NCBI RefSeq assembly: GCF_017745275.1
Contig: NZ_JAGHZS010000010.1
Coordinates: 1 to 64,000 of the forward strand
DNA length: 64,000 nt
Direction: 5' to 3'
Origin: Chitinophaga sp.
GTDB lineage: Bacteria; Bacteroidota; Bacteroidia; Chitinophagales; Chitinophagaceae
Shown here: one piece after another, positions 41,216 to 50,264 of the stretch
Layout: every line of letters starts with the position of its first letter
Position numbering within the stretch: the first letter of the stretch is position 1
Translations under genes and position numbers: made by a program
The notes under the pieces: generated by a model
What the model was told of the DNA's origin: nothing
The model's database searches: none
Seen by the model: the letters and a program-made list of their open reading frames with translations, nothing else

Positions 41216-42280
41216 ATGCAGGTATTTTTTTGGGAAGATATTGTAGGATACTTATTCGCTTTTTTTCTGGCATTGCTATATGTACTCAAGCTGGATATCA
41301 GGCGATGGAACGATAAGGGATTTGATAATCTCATTGTCGGTGTGATTGTGGCTTATATCGTCCTGGTATTTGGTAGCCGGTCGGCAGATGTGGGAAAAGA
41401 TACGGCCGCCTATATTGATACCTTTAACCGGGTAGCGGGTATGGGTAATCTCACCCTGGCGCTACAGGGAGTGAAGGGCGACTTATTGTTTTATGTATTT
41501 ACGTATATCTGTTCCCGTTTCTTCAGTGCCCAGATTTACCTGGCGTTGATGGTGGTGCTGTTGATGTGGCCGGTAACTGCATTTACTTACAGGATTACTG
41601 CTACCAAAAGATCATTGTTGCTATTGACCTTTGTGAGCTTCTTCTTTTTCCAGGCCATTGGTATCAATATCATCCGTAATGGTGTGGCGTTGGGCTTTAC
41701 CATTCTGTACTTTGGGATGCACCGCAAAGAAGATACCTGGAAGAAAATACTCTGCGCCGTAGTGGCATCATTTTTTCACCTGTCGGTAGTCGCTATTTTC
41801 CTGGCTGACCTGGCCATCCGGAAAATAAAAGATATCCGGCTTTATTATGTGCTGCTGGCAGTGGTATCTGTAGCAGCCTATATGGGATTTGGATTTAACA
41901 ATATTCCCTTTGTATCAGAACTGGTTTCACTGGATAGAATATCAGGCTATACTGATAACCTGAATGATTATAAAGTGGGCTTCCGGATTGATTTTTGGGC
42001 GTTCAATATGATTTTTGTAGTCATTGGGCACTTCGGTAACCGGTTAGAGCAAAACGAATTTTATACGAGGATTTTTAAGCTGTATCTCGTGATGACAGCC
42101 GTATTCTACCTTTGCTTTAACATTGCTTTTTCTGATAGATTCGGGTTATTATCCTGGATATTTATTCCGGTAATATTGTTTTACCCAATGTTGAAAATGC
42201 GGGCACCTGCGTTTAAACATTTTTATTACCTGATTTTTATTTTAGCCATGAAATTGTTTTCGATAACATTTTTTAAATAG
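41216..42280 (+). CDS. EpsG-family membrane protein, candidate Wzy polymerase
   Basis: A 354-aa protein with about 10 hydrophobic segments. The loop FGSRSADVGKDTAAYIDTFN between early TMs is typical of the EpsG family (GxRxxxVGxDTxxY). It is the only polymerase candidate in the cluster, so it probably joins the flipped repeat units in the periplasm. Confidence 0.85.
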   Translation: MQVFFWEDIVGYLFAFFLALLYVLKLDIRRWNDKGFDNLIVGVIVAYIVLVFGSRSADVGKDTAAYIDTFNRVAGMGNLTLALQGVKGDLLFYVFTYICSRFFSAQIYLALMVVLLMWPVTAFTYRITATKRSLLLLTFVSFFFFQAIGINIIRNGVALGFTILYFGMHRKEDTWKKILCAVVASFFHLSVVAIFLADLAIRKIKDIRLYYVLLAVVSVAAYMGFGFNNIPFVSELVSLDRISGYTDNLNDYKVGFRIDFWAFNMIFVVIGHFGNRLEQNEFYTRIFKLYLVMTAVFYLCFNIAFSDRFGLLSWIFIPVILFYPMLKMRAPAFKHFYYLIFILAMKLFSITFFK

Positions 42281-42335
42281 AAAAACCGTCACTGACCATA
42301 TCCAGTGATTGCGCATAGAAGAACCTAAATAATTA

Positions 42336-43706
42336 ATGATGACTGAGAAAATATATCAGCGCCTGCCTGCTGTTTTCCAGAATGGCCTGGTGACCCTATT
42401 CGATGTGCTGCAATATAGAAAAAGGCATTCAGGAAACTATTCCAAATGGATGGAATATTATGAAGCCGCACGTAAGTTTGACCTGCCAAAACTCCAGCGG
42501 TTTCAGCTGGAAAAACTATTTGCCTTTGTGAATTTTGCCGCGCGGGAGTCAGTATACTATAAGCAAATATTTGCACAACTCGGTTTAACGGAAATCACCA
42601 GCCTGGAACAATTCCATCGGCTGCCCATACAGTCAAAGGAAGATATCCGCGCCAATATTGAATCCATCTATACCATCGGGAAGAAGCAAGCCATTCTTTC
42701 CAAAACAGGAGGTACTACCGGTAAATCACTGGAGGTACGGTTTACTTACGACGACATGCAAAACCGCTTTGCTACCCTCGACTTTTTCAGAAAAGGCTAC
42801 GGCTACAAGCTGGGAAATAAGGTGGCCTGGTTTAGTGGTAAATCCCTGCTCACAGAAAAGGATACGGAGAAGAACAGGTATTGGAAATACGACTGGCGCT
42901 ATAAAATCCGCTACTATTCCACTTTCCATATCAACGCCACTACAGCGAAGCATTATATCGACGACCTGAATAAACTGCAACCCTTGTATGCGGTGGGCTT
43001 TCCTTCCAGCATGTATGAAATTGCCAAATGGGGACTGGCCAATAACTATCAGCTCTCATACCGCATGCGGGCAATATTCCCCACGGCAGAAACGGTGATG
43101 CCGCATGAGCGCGAAGCAATTGAAAACTTTTTCGGCGGCACCGTCGTGAATCAATATGCCTCTTCGGAAGGAGCGCCGTTTATCCTCGAATGCACGCAAG
43201 GAAAATTACATATGGAACTGCTGACCGGTTATTTTGAAATACTGGACGATAAAGGTCAGCCGGCCAACGAAGGTGAACTGGTATTTACTTCTTTCACCAC
43301 CCACGGCACACCGCTGGTACGCTATGCCATTAAAGACCGCATCAAGCTGTCGGCGGAAACCTGCACCTGCGGTAATCACAACCCGGTTGTAGAAAGCATC
43401 CAGGGCAGAATCAATGATTTCGTGTATTCGGAGGAGCGAGGAAAAATTAACCTGGGTAATATCTCCAACTGTGTGAAGTATGTAAAAGGCGTCGTGAAAT
43501 TTCAGATCATACAAAATACTACAGATCATATTCAGCTGAAGATAGTAAGAGACAATACGTTTACGGATAAAGATGAGAAAATGTTCCTGCACGAATTAAG
43601 AGAACGGCTGGGAAACCGGATGAACATCGACGTCACCTATGTAAAGGAAATTCCCAGGGAGGCCAGCGGAAAGTATCGTATCGTAAAACAAGGGCTCATC
43701 GTATAA
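42336..43706 (+). CDS. PaaK/CapK-like adenylate-forming enzyme
   Basis: A 456-aa protein of the phenylacetate-CoA ligase/CapK family. The AMP-binding loop is SKTGGTTGKSLEV near residue 112, YASSEGAPFILEC is the A5-like motif near 272, FTTHGTPLVRY and IQGRINDFVYS follow, and the C-terminal EIPREASGKYRIVK contains the invariant late Lys. Homologues occur in many capsule clusters, but their reaction there is unproven. It might activate a carboxylic acid for linkage to a sugar. No acyl-carrier or amide ligase partner is seen beside it. Confidence 0.85.
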   Translation: MMTEKIYQRLPAVFQNGLVTLFDVLQYRKRHSGNYSKWMEYYEAARKFDLPKLQRFQLEKLFAFVNFAARESVYYKQIFAQLGLTEITSLEQFHRLPIQSKEDIRANIESIYTIGKKQAILSKTGGTTGKSLEVRFTYDDMQNRFATLDFFRKGYGYKLGNKVAWFSGKSLLTEKDTEKNRYWKYDWRYKIRYYSTFHINATTAKHYIDDLNKLQPLYAVGFPSSMYEIAKWGLANNYQLSYRMRAIFPTAETVMPHEREAIENFFGGTVVNQYASSEGAPFILECTQGKLHMELLTGYFEILDDKGQPANEGELVFTSFTTHGTPLVRYAIKDRIKLSAETCTCGNHNPVVESIQGRINDFVYSEERGKINLGNISNCVKYVKGVVKFQIIQNTTDHIQLKIVRDNTFTDKDEKMFLHELRERLGNRMNIDVTYVKEIPREASGKYRIVKQGLIV

Positions 43707-43724
43707 GGTAAGCGCTAAAATATT

Positions 43725-44867
43725 ATGGAGATGAAAAAAGCACAACGGTTATTTATGGTGGTGAATGTGGACTGGTTTTTCCTGTCGCATAGGCTGCCAG
43801 TGGCGCTGGCAGCTAAAGCAGCCGGTTATGACGTAACAATTGTAACCTGCGATACCGGTAGAGGTAACGAAATAAAAAGCCATGGACTTAACTTTATAGA
43901 TCTTCCTTTCAAACGGTCGGGTACCAATATCATGTATGAAATGAAATGTATCCGGTTGCTGCGGGAAGTGTACAGGAAACATAAACCGGATCTCTTACAC
44001 CACGTTACCATTAAAGTGGCGTTGTATGGCAGTATTGCCGCCCGCCTGAGCCAGGCCGGCGGCGTAGTAAACGCCATCAGCGGGCTGGGGTACAACTTCA
44101 CCGGCGATCGGAAAGGCTTTACCCAAAAGGTATTGCTGATGATGATGAAGTTTGGGTTTAAACAAAAAAATATGCACTTCATTTTTCAGAATGAAGATGA
44201 TATCAATACCTTCAAATCATTGAACCTGGTGGAAGACAGGCAGGTAAGCCTCATCAAAGGGTCTGGAGTCAACCTGCAGGAGTTTACGGCTACTCCACTG
44301 GGGCCCGTAAATGGCAAAGTAAAGGTGGTACTGCCCGCCAGGATGTTGTATGATAAAGGGGTGATGGAATTTATTGAAGCCGCCAGGTTGTTGAAAAATC
44401 AACTACAGGATAAGGCAGAATTTATATTAGCCGGAGATGTAGATAAAGAAAACCTGGCTGCCATACCGCATGAAAAAATTCATGCGTTGATGGATGGAAA
44501 TTACCTGCGCTGGATTGGTTTTCAAAAAGACATGGTGAGCCTGTTACAGGCGGCAGATATTGTGGTGCTGCCTTCCTACCGCGAGGGCTTACCCAAATCA
44601 CTGATAGAGGCCGCTGCTATTGGCCGCCCGATTATTACCACAGATGTACCCGGCTGCAAAGAGTGTGTGGTAGATGGTTACAACGGGTTCCTGGTACCGG
44701 CGAAAGATGAACATCGTTTGGCAGAAGCTATGTTGGAGTTGATAAAAAACCGGGAGCTACAGGTAGAAATGGGGCAACATTCCCGCATACTGGCAGAAAA
44801 AGAATTCTCTATCGATAAAGTGATAAAGGAAACAACGGCTATTTACTCAGCACTTACCTTGAATTAA
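43725..44867 (+). CDS. Glycosyltransferase family 4 (PglA-like)
   Basis: A 380-aa GT-B fold protein; ATG 43725 or 43731. N-terminal part FFLSHRLPVALAAKAAGYDV and KPDLLHHVTIKVALYGSIAA followed by AISGLGYNFTG are typical of the PglA/WbpT/RfaG-like group that use UDP-GalNAc or related donors. The C-terminal EX7E-type motif lies in SYREGLPKSLIEAAAIGRPI followed by GCKECV. It sits between the PaaK-like gene and the WbpV-like reductase gene. Exact donor unknown. Confidence 0.88.
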   Translation: MEMKKAQRLFMVVNVDWFFLSHRLPVALAAKAAGYDVTIVTCDTGRGNEIKSHGLNFIDLPFKRSGTNIMYEMKCIRLLREVYRKHKPDLLHHVTIKVALYGSIAARLSQAGGVVNAISGLGYNFTGDRKGFTQKVLLMMMKFGFKQKNMHFIFQNEDDINTFKSLNLVEDRQVSLIKGSGVNLQEFTATPLGPVNGKVKVVLPARMLYDKGVMEFIEAARLLKNQLQDKAEFILAGDVDKENLAAIPHEKIHALMDGNYLRWIGFQKDMVSLLQAADIVVLPSYREGLPKSLIEAAAIGRPIITTDVPGCKECVVDGYNGFLVPAKDEHRLAEAMLELIKNRELQVEMGQHSRILAEKEFSIDKVIKETTAIYSALTLN

Positions 44868-44869
44868 TT

Positions 44870-45811
44870 ATGGAAATCGCCATTACAGGACATACCGGCT
44901 TTGTCGGCAATTACTTACTCCAGGCCAATGCCGGCCAACATCTTTTTCATGGCATAGCCAGAACAAAGGATCACAATAACCCATTGCTGCAATCCTGCAC
45001 CACCTGGGAGCAATTGTCGGTGGCAGACCTGGATAAAGTAACCGCCGTATTGCACCTGGCAGGGAAGGCGCACGACCTGAAGAATACCAGCAATGCGGAA
45101 GCCTATTTTTTAGTGAACCGTGATTTAACGATTAAAATATTCGATCTCTTCCTGCAAAGTAATGCCAGGGATTTCATTTACTTCAGCAGTGTAAAAGCAG
45201 TGGCGGACAAAGTAGAAGGCATTTTACAGGAAGACGTACATCCGGCTCCTGTTACGGCTTACGGGCAATCCAAGCAGGAGGCGGAAGCCTACCTGTTGTC
45301 GAAGCCGCTGCCTGCCGGAAAACGGCTGTTTATTTTTCGTCCCTGTATGATTCATGGGCCGGGAAATAAAGGAAACCTGAATTTGTTATATGGATTTGTG
45401 AAGAAAGGAATCCCTTATCCATTGGCGGCATTCCGGAATAAACGTTCTTTTTTATCTGTAGATAACCTGTCGTATATCGTGAACCGGGTGATCAGCGATG
45501 AAAGTATCACCTCCGGTGTTTATAACCTGGCAGACGATGAAAGTTTGTCTACCAACGAAGTGGTGCACATCATTTCCGGCACCTTGCAAAAAAAGCCCCG
45601 CTTACTGGCGCTGCAGGCCGGGTTGGTGAAGGCGATGGCCCGGGTGGGTGATGTGATGAAGCTTCCACTGAACACGGAAAGATTAAATAAACTAACGGAA
45701 AGCTACATTGTTTCGAACAATAAAATCAGGAAGGCTTTAGGCATCAGTGCGCTGCCGGTCAATGTAGCCGAGGGTTTACGTAAAACCATCGCCAGCTTTA
45801 GTCAGTCGTAA
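44870..45811 (+). CDS. NAD-dependent epimerase/reductase, WbpV-like
   Basis: A 313-aa extended SDR that begins IAITGHTGFVGNYLLQAN. The catalytic residues are in YFSSVKAVAD (Ser) and TAYGQSKQEAEAYLL (YxxSK). It starts 2 bases after the preceding gene. In Pseudomonas O-antigen loci homologues (WbpV) act as 4-ketoreductases after WbpM to give UDP-QuiNAc, and are encoded beside wbpL; the same neighbours are present here (WbpL-like gene next, WbpM-like first in cluster). UDP-glucose 4-epimerase is the alternative reading. Confidence 0.8.
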   Translation: MEIAITGHTGFVGNYLLQANAGQHLFHGIARTKDHNNPLLQSCTTWEQLSVADLDKVTAVLHLAGKAHDLKNTSNAEAYFLVNRDLTIKIFDLFLQSNARDFIYFSSVKAVADKVEGILQEDVHPAPVTAYGQSKQEAEAYLLSKPLPAGKRLFIFRPCMIHGPGNKGNLNLLYGFVKKGIPYPLAAFRNKRSFLSVDNLSYIVNRVISDESITSGVYNLADDESLSTNEVVHIISGTLQKKPRLLALQAGLVKAMARVGDVMKLPLNTERLNKLTESYIVSNNKIRKALGISALPVNVAEGLRKTIASFSQS

Positions 45812-45823
45812 TTTTTTAAGTAT

Positions 45824-46777
45824 ATGATGTACCTTATTTTAACCATACTCTTTTTTGTTGCTATGCTGGCTTACTTCGGTATTGCCCGGCGTTTTAATAT
45901 CATTGACAAACCCAATGAACGTAGCTCTCATCAAACGGTGACCATCCGGGGAGGAGGCATTATATTCCTGGTAGCAGCCATAGCGGCAGTAGTACTGTAT
46001 CCGCAAACTTTCTGGCCGGCTGCATTGGGCATGGGAATCATTGGCGGTGTAAGCTTTGTAGACGATATGTATAGCTTGCCCAACAAAGTACGCGTGCTGT
46101 TTCATTTTACCGCCGTTACGCTGATGTTCTATTACCTGGCAGCATTTTCTTTGTTCCCGGTATACGTAGTAGCAGCGCTTTATATATTGGTAATTGGTAT
46201 TATCAACGCGTATAATTTTATGGATGGCATTAATGGTATCACTGGCTGTTACAGCTTGGTTACATTGGCCGCACTACAATATGTAAACTACCGGGAAGTA
46301 AGTTTTATAGAGACGGATATTATCTGGCTGCCAATGTTGGCCAGCGCTGTTTTCCTGGTGTTCAATTTCCGTAAAAAAGCGCTCTGCTTTGCAGGCGATG
46401 TAGGCAGTGTTACCATTGCTTTCTGGATTATTACCCTGTTGCTGAAACTCATTTTTATCACCGGCGATTGGAAATATTTATTGTTCCTGGCGGTTTACGG
46501 TGTAGATGCCAGTCTCACTATTATACATCGTTTATTGTTAAAGCAAAATATTTTCAAAGCACACCGGTTACATTTTTACCAGTTGCTGGCCAATGAACGT
46601 AAGCTGCCGCATCGGGCGGTGGCAGCGGGTTATGGCTTGTGCCAGTTGTTGTTGAATGCATTTATAATAAATAACCAGGCCTCGTTATTATGGACCTTAT
46701 TAACGGTATGTGCACCGTTGATATTGATCTACGTATTAATAAAGCCTGCATTGATGAATACTAAAACTATTGGATGA
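45824..46777 (+). CDS. Undecaprenyl-phosphate sugar-1-phosphate transferase, WbpL/WecA family
   Basis: A 317-aa polytopic protein of the MraY/WecA superfamily. Conserved loops are visible: DKPNERSSHQTVTIRGGG, VSFVDDMYSLPNKVR (DDxx), NAYNFMDGINGITG, CFAGDVGSV and KAHRLHFYQLL. It attaches the first sugar-1-phosphate to undecaprenyl phosphate and so starts each repeat unit at the inner membrane. The WbpL branch uses UDP-QuiNAc/FucNAc or GlcNAc donors, consistent with the dehydratase and reductase of the cluster. Confidence 0.9.
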   Translation: MMYLILTILFFVAMLAYFGIARRFNIIDKPNERSSHQTVTIRGGGIIFLVAAIAAVVLYPQTFWPAALGMGIIGGVSFVDDMYSLPNKVRVLFHFTAVTLMFYYLAAFSLFPVYVVAALYILVIGIINAYNFMDGINGITGCYSLVTLAALQYVNYREVSFIETDIIWLPMLASAVFLVFNFRKKALCFAGDVGSVTIAFWIITLLLKLIFITGDWKYLLFLAVYGVDASLTIIHRLLLKQNIFKAHRLHFYQLLANERKLPHRAVAAGYGLCQLLLNAFIINNQASLLWTLLTVCAPLILIYVLIKPALMNTKTIG

Positions 46778-46778
46778 T

Positions 46779-47309
46779 ATGAAGGAATCAATTGTTATTT
46801 ATGGCGCTGGTGGCCATGCCAGCGTATTAACTGACCTGGTACGGGGTAATGGGGGAGAAGTGCTGACCTTGTTTACAGACCAGGAAGGCCATGCTTCTGC
46901 AGTACATTATGAAACATCGCTTTATCCGGATGCTCCATTGGTGATTGGTATTGGGAATAACCAGGCAAGGGAACGACTGGCGGCCAGTGTATCCCATAGC
47001 ATTGCCTCGTTGTTTCACGCAGACGCCAGTATTGCGGCTGATGTCACTATAGGGGAAGGAACGGTAGTGCTGGCCAGGGCAGTGATACAATCCAACTGTA
47101 GCATCGGGAAACATGTGATCATCAACGCCGGTGCAGTAATAGATCATGATGCTGTTATCGGCGATTTTGTACATGTGGCGGCCAATGCTTATGTAGGTGG
47201 TGGCGCACAAATAGGCAGGGGCGCTTCTATTGGCGCAGGCGCTATTATCATGCGCCACGCGGTTATACAGGCTGGCTCCGTGATTCCGCCGCTAACGGTA
47301 GTGGCATAA
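46779..47309 (+). CDS. Sugar O- or N-acetyltransferase, NeuD/PglD-like hexapeptide protein
   Basis: With ATG 46779 (one base after the preceding stop) the protein has 176 aa. The Rossmann-like start IVIYGAGGHASVLTDLVRGN and the left-handed beta-helix hexapeptides (GEGTVVLARAVIQSNCSIGK, VIDHDAVIGDFVHVAANAYV) are the NeuD/PglD pattern. It probably acetylates a sugar. No PglE-type aminotransferase exists in the cluster, so the bacillosamine pathway is unlikely and O-acetylation is more plausible. Confidence 0.85.
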   Translation: MKESIVIYGAGGHASVLTDLVRGNGGEVLTLFTDQEGHASAVHYETSLYPDAPLVIGIGNNQARERLAASVSHSIASLFHADASIAADVTIGEGTVVLARAVIQSNCSIGKHVIINAGAVIDHDAVIGDFVHVAANAYVGGGAQIGRGASIGAGAIIMRHAVIQAGSVIPPLTVVA

Positions 47310-47346
47310 TATATGTTGCAATCACACGTATCAAAAATATTGTTTC

Positions 47347-48540
47347 ATGAGAAGGTCTATTTTTTTTCTGTTAGTGGTATTGTTTATCGGCGGCTACGCC
47401 TGTGAGGGGCAGGGCAATAAGTTTGATTACAGGCCGTTGCCCAAAGCATACATAGCAGGGGATTCACCGGCATTCAGGCAGGAGGCTACATCGTTGATGG
47501 GCAAAGCATTTGACCTGACTACCTCGTTGCCGCCCGGTTATGTGAAAGATGGCTCTGTAGATTATACCAGCTACTTACAGGCAGGAATAGATAAACATGA
47601 AACGGTGGTATTCCCGGATTTCCCGATACTGATCAACGCAAAAGGCCTACAAATACATAGCAACAGCAACCTGGTTTTCAAGCCGGGCGCTAAATTATTA
47701 CTGGCTCCTAATGATCAGGAACGTTATGCCATGTTAAGCATCACCGGTGTAGAAAATGTGAAGGTATACTACCCGGTGTTGGTAGGGGATCGCGACAAGC
47801 ACCAGGGCAACAGTGGGGAGTGGGGCATGGGCATCGATATCCGCTCTTCACAAAATATCAGTATCATTCATCCTAACATCTCTAATTGCTGGGGAGATGG
47901 TATTTGCATCGGGCAATTAAAACTGAAAGACGTACGCCCGGATGTAAAAACATTCCCGGTACAAAATATAGCCATCTACAATGCGCAGCTGGATTACAAC
48001 CGCCGCAACGGGATCTCGGTAGGATGTGTAAATGGCCTGAAAATCATACGGCCGGTGATCTCCAATAGTTACGGTACATCGCCTATGACGGGCATCGATA
48101 TTGAACCTAACAGCAACCGGGATTTTGTGGATAATATAGAGATAGATAACCCGATCACCTTCAATAACGCGCAACATGGAATTTCGGTACATCTCAGCGC
48201 ACTGCCGGGTCAGCAGGCAAGAGAAGTAAATTGCTCCATCAAAAATCATATTGATGATGGATCTCAGATAGGATTTTTTATTTCCGGGTATAAAGAAAAA
48301 TATAATAACATCGCAGGTGTGCAACCACTCACCGGGAATATAGATGTTTCCAACCCGGTATGGAAAAATAATAAGATCCCTTTTAGAAACGGGAAGTCTA
48401 ACGGATTTTCTCCCGCAGTAAAATTCAGTGGCGTGTCCGTTATGAAAACCAGCGCTGATGGCCGGACAGAGAAGAATAACAATTACATGATGGAGATGAA
48501 AAAATCGTTAACGCAGGAAAAAAAATTCAGTGTTCAATAA
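47347..48540 (+). CDS. Secreted right-handed beta-helix protein in the polysaccharide cluster
   Basis: A 397-aa protein with signal peptide (IFFLLVVLFIGGYACEGQ). Residues about 70-330 contain parallel beta-helix rungs, with repeated patterns such as NVKVYYPVLVG, NISIIHPNISNCWGDGICIG, NGISVGCVNGLKIIRPVISN and NIEIDNPITFNNAQHGISV. The fold is shared by pectate lyase-like and glycoside hydrolase 28/epimerase enzymes. Its place in the cluster suggests a polymer lyase, hydrolase or modifying enzyme acting outside the inner membrane. No catalytic residues can be assigned with confidence. Confidence 0.8.
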   Translation: MRRSIFFLLVVLFIGGYACEGQGNKFDYRPLPKAYIAGDSPAFRQEATSLMGKAFDLTTSLPPGYVKDGSVDYTSYLQAGIDKHETVVFPDFPILINAKGLQIHSNSNLVFKPGAKLLLAPNDQERYAMLSITGVENVKVYYPVLVGDRDKHQGNSGEWGMGIDIRSSQNISIIHPNISNCWGDGICIGQLKLKDVRPDVKTFPVQNIAIYNAQLDYNRRNGISVGCVNGLKIIRPVISNSYGTSPMTGIDIEPNSNRDFVDNIEIDNPITFNNAQHGISVHLSALPGQQAREVNCSIKNHIDDGSQIGFFISGYKEKYNNIAGVQPLTGNIDVSNPVWKNNKIPFRNGKSNGFSPAVKFSGVSVMKTSADGRTEKNNNYMMEMKKSLTQEKKFSVQ

Positions 48541-48559
48541 TTCTTCTTTTAATAAATGA

Positions 48560-48567
48560 TACATTTG
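48560..48567 (+). promoter_or_regulatory. Possible -7 box upstream of the SprB-repeat protein
   Basis: TACATTTG matches TAnnTTTG, 20 bases after the beta-helix gene stop and 87 bases before the next ATG. No clear -33 TTG. Confidence 0.25.
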
Positions 48568-48654
48568 CGTAATCATAATATATGTAGCGGAGTGTCTTTA
48601 TAAAAGCAATAATTGAAAAACCGACGCGTTTAATTTTTTTACGAATTACTATCT

Positions 48655-50262
48655 ATGAATAATTTGCTATGCTTCGTACATAGCCTGAAATCATGTGAGA
48701 AGAGCCATATCGAAAGACTATCAACCGGCCTGTATCTGTTACTGAGTAAAGCAGGGATCTTACTGTTGCTGCTGAGTATGGGTACTATCGTTTACGGCCA
48801 GGATATTCCTTTGAAAAATCCATCGCTGGAGGGAACTCCTGCGGAAGGAAGGGTACCTGTCTCCTGGATTAAGGCCGCAGGTACACCGGATATTCAGCCG
48901 GGAGTACATGCTATCAGCGTTCCTGCAGCTGATGGAAATACGTATATAGGTCTTCATGGTGGCGCCCAATGGGCGGAAGCCATTGCACAGGGAGCGGCGC
49001 TGAAAGGCGGACACACCTACCTCGTTTCCTTTGATCTCGCTTTTATTGCACATTACACCTACGATGCCTGTTATGGTAATCTCGCTATTTACGCAGGTAA
49101 TACGCCGGAAGATTCTGCAGAATTACTGTGGAAGTCGGGCCCCTTCTACCATACCAGCTGGAGCCAGCACAACGCGGTGTTCAGTCCCTCGAAAGATTAT
49201 AAATACATTTCTTTTTGGGCAGATGGAAAACTTCCCTGTAATAAAAGTGAACTGGGATCTACCATATTGATCGATAATTTTTCACCAACCATCAGGGAAG
49301 TGCCGCAGGTGGTGATTGCCGTACAATCTACCTGTAAAGGGATAAATACAGGGATGGCAACTGCCAGGGTAATAGGTGGCATTCCTCCCTATACGTATCT
49401 ATGGCAGCCTGGCGGACAAACCACTTCTCATATTGAGCAGTTGGCCGCTGGTAATTATTCTGTGACCATTGCTTCTGCCAATGGTACCAGCACAACTGCG
49501 GCAGTAGTGGTGAAGGAAACAGATTTAAAAAGTGATATCACTACAGTGAGTTCTCCCTGTTACGGTGATAACCAGAATGAGATACAATTGCGTACCACCG
49601 GGGGAATGCCACCGTATCGGTATTATTTTAATGGTGCCACCACACCCAGCTATACGCCGCTGTTTAAGGAATTGCCACCCGGGAAATATAATTTGATAGT
49701 GAAAGATGAACAAGGCTGTGAAGACCCGCTTAACAACATTACACTCACGGAGCCTGCGCCATTGCAAATTGCCGCTGTTACCACAAAGGATATCAGTTGT
49801 GATGAAACCACTGATGGAAAAATAACCCTGCAAATGGCTGGCGGTACCGCGCCGTATGCTTATAAACTGGATCCCGGCAACTGGCAGCCGGAGAATATAT
49901 GGTTACACCTGGATGAAGGGCATTATTATTTCGACGTCAAAGACCAGCATAACTGCGCCACGCATGGATCGGCGGGTATTATCAGGAACCATCGTAACTG
50001 CGCGGTATATGTACCCACTGCGTTTAGTCCTAACAGTGATGGCCAGAACGATTTATTCCGTGCAAGGGTAAACGATGATGTAACGGATTATAAAATGGAA
50101 GTCTACAACCGCTGGGGCGCCCTGGTGTTTCGGACTGCCGACCCCGAAGGCGCCTGGGACGGCGCACAACAGCCCATGGGCACGTATATATGGGTACTTG
50201 TATATACCGATAGCAAAAAGCAGGCGCGTAAACAAACCGGTAATTTAATGCTGGTCAGGTAG
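48655..50262 (+). CDS. Type IX-secreted SprB-repeat surface protein
   Basis: A 535-aa protein. The N-terminal 25 residues are polar, then a signal segment (LYLLLSKAGILLLLLSMGTI) ends near VYGQD; the true start may be internal. Residues 50-220 form a carbohydrate-binding-like beta domain (NPSLEGTPAEGRVPVSWIKA). SprB-type repeats follow at about 230-440 (GGIPPYTYLWQPGGQTTSHI, GGMPPYRYYF, GGTAPYAYKL). The C-terminal type B sorting domain is VPTAFSPNSDGQNDLFRARV, VYNRWGALVFRTADPEGAWD, GTYIWVLVYTD. It should be exported by the type IX system and be surface-exposed, possibly holding the polysaccharide made by the cluster. Confidence 0.88.
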   Translation: MNNLLCFVHSLKSCEKSHIERLSTGLYLLLSKAGILLLLLSMGTIVYGQDIPLKNPSLEGTPAEGRVPVSWIKAAGTPDIQPGVHAISVPAADGNTYIGLHGGAQWAEAIAQGAALKGGHTYLVSFDLAFIAHYTYDACYGNLAIYAGNTPEDSAELLWKSGPFYHTSWSQHNAVFSPSKDYKYISFWADGKLPCNKSELGSTILIDNFSPTIREVPQVVIAVQSTCKGINTGMATARVIGGIPPYTYLWQPGGQTTSHIEQLAAGNYSVTIASANGTSTTAAVVVKETDLKSDITTVSSPCYGDNQNEIQLRTTGGMPPYRYYFNGATTPSYTPLFKELPPGKYNLIVKDEQGCEDPLNNITLTEPAPLQIAAVTTKDISCDETTDGKITLQMAGGTAPYAYKLDPGNWQPENIWLHLDEGHYYFDVKDQHNCATHGSAGIIRNHRNCAVYVPTAFSPNSDGQNDLFRARVNDDVTDYKMEVYNRWGALVFRTADPEGAWDGAQQPMGTYIWVLVYTDSKKQARKQTGNLMLVR

Positions 50263-50264
50263 CG

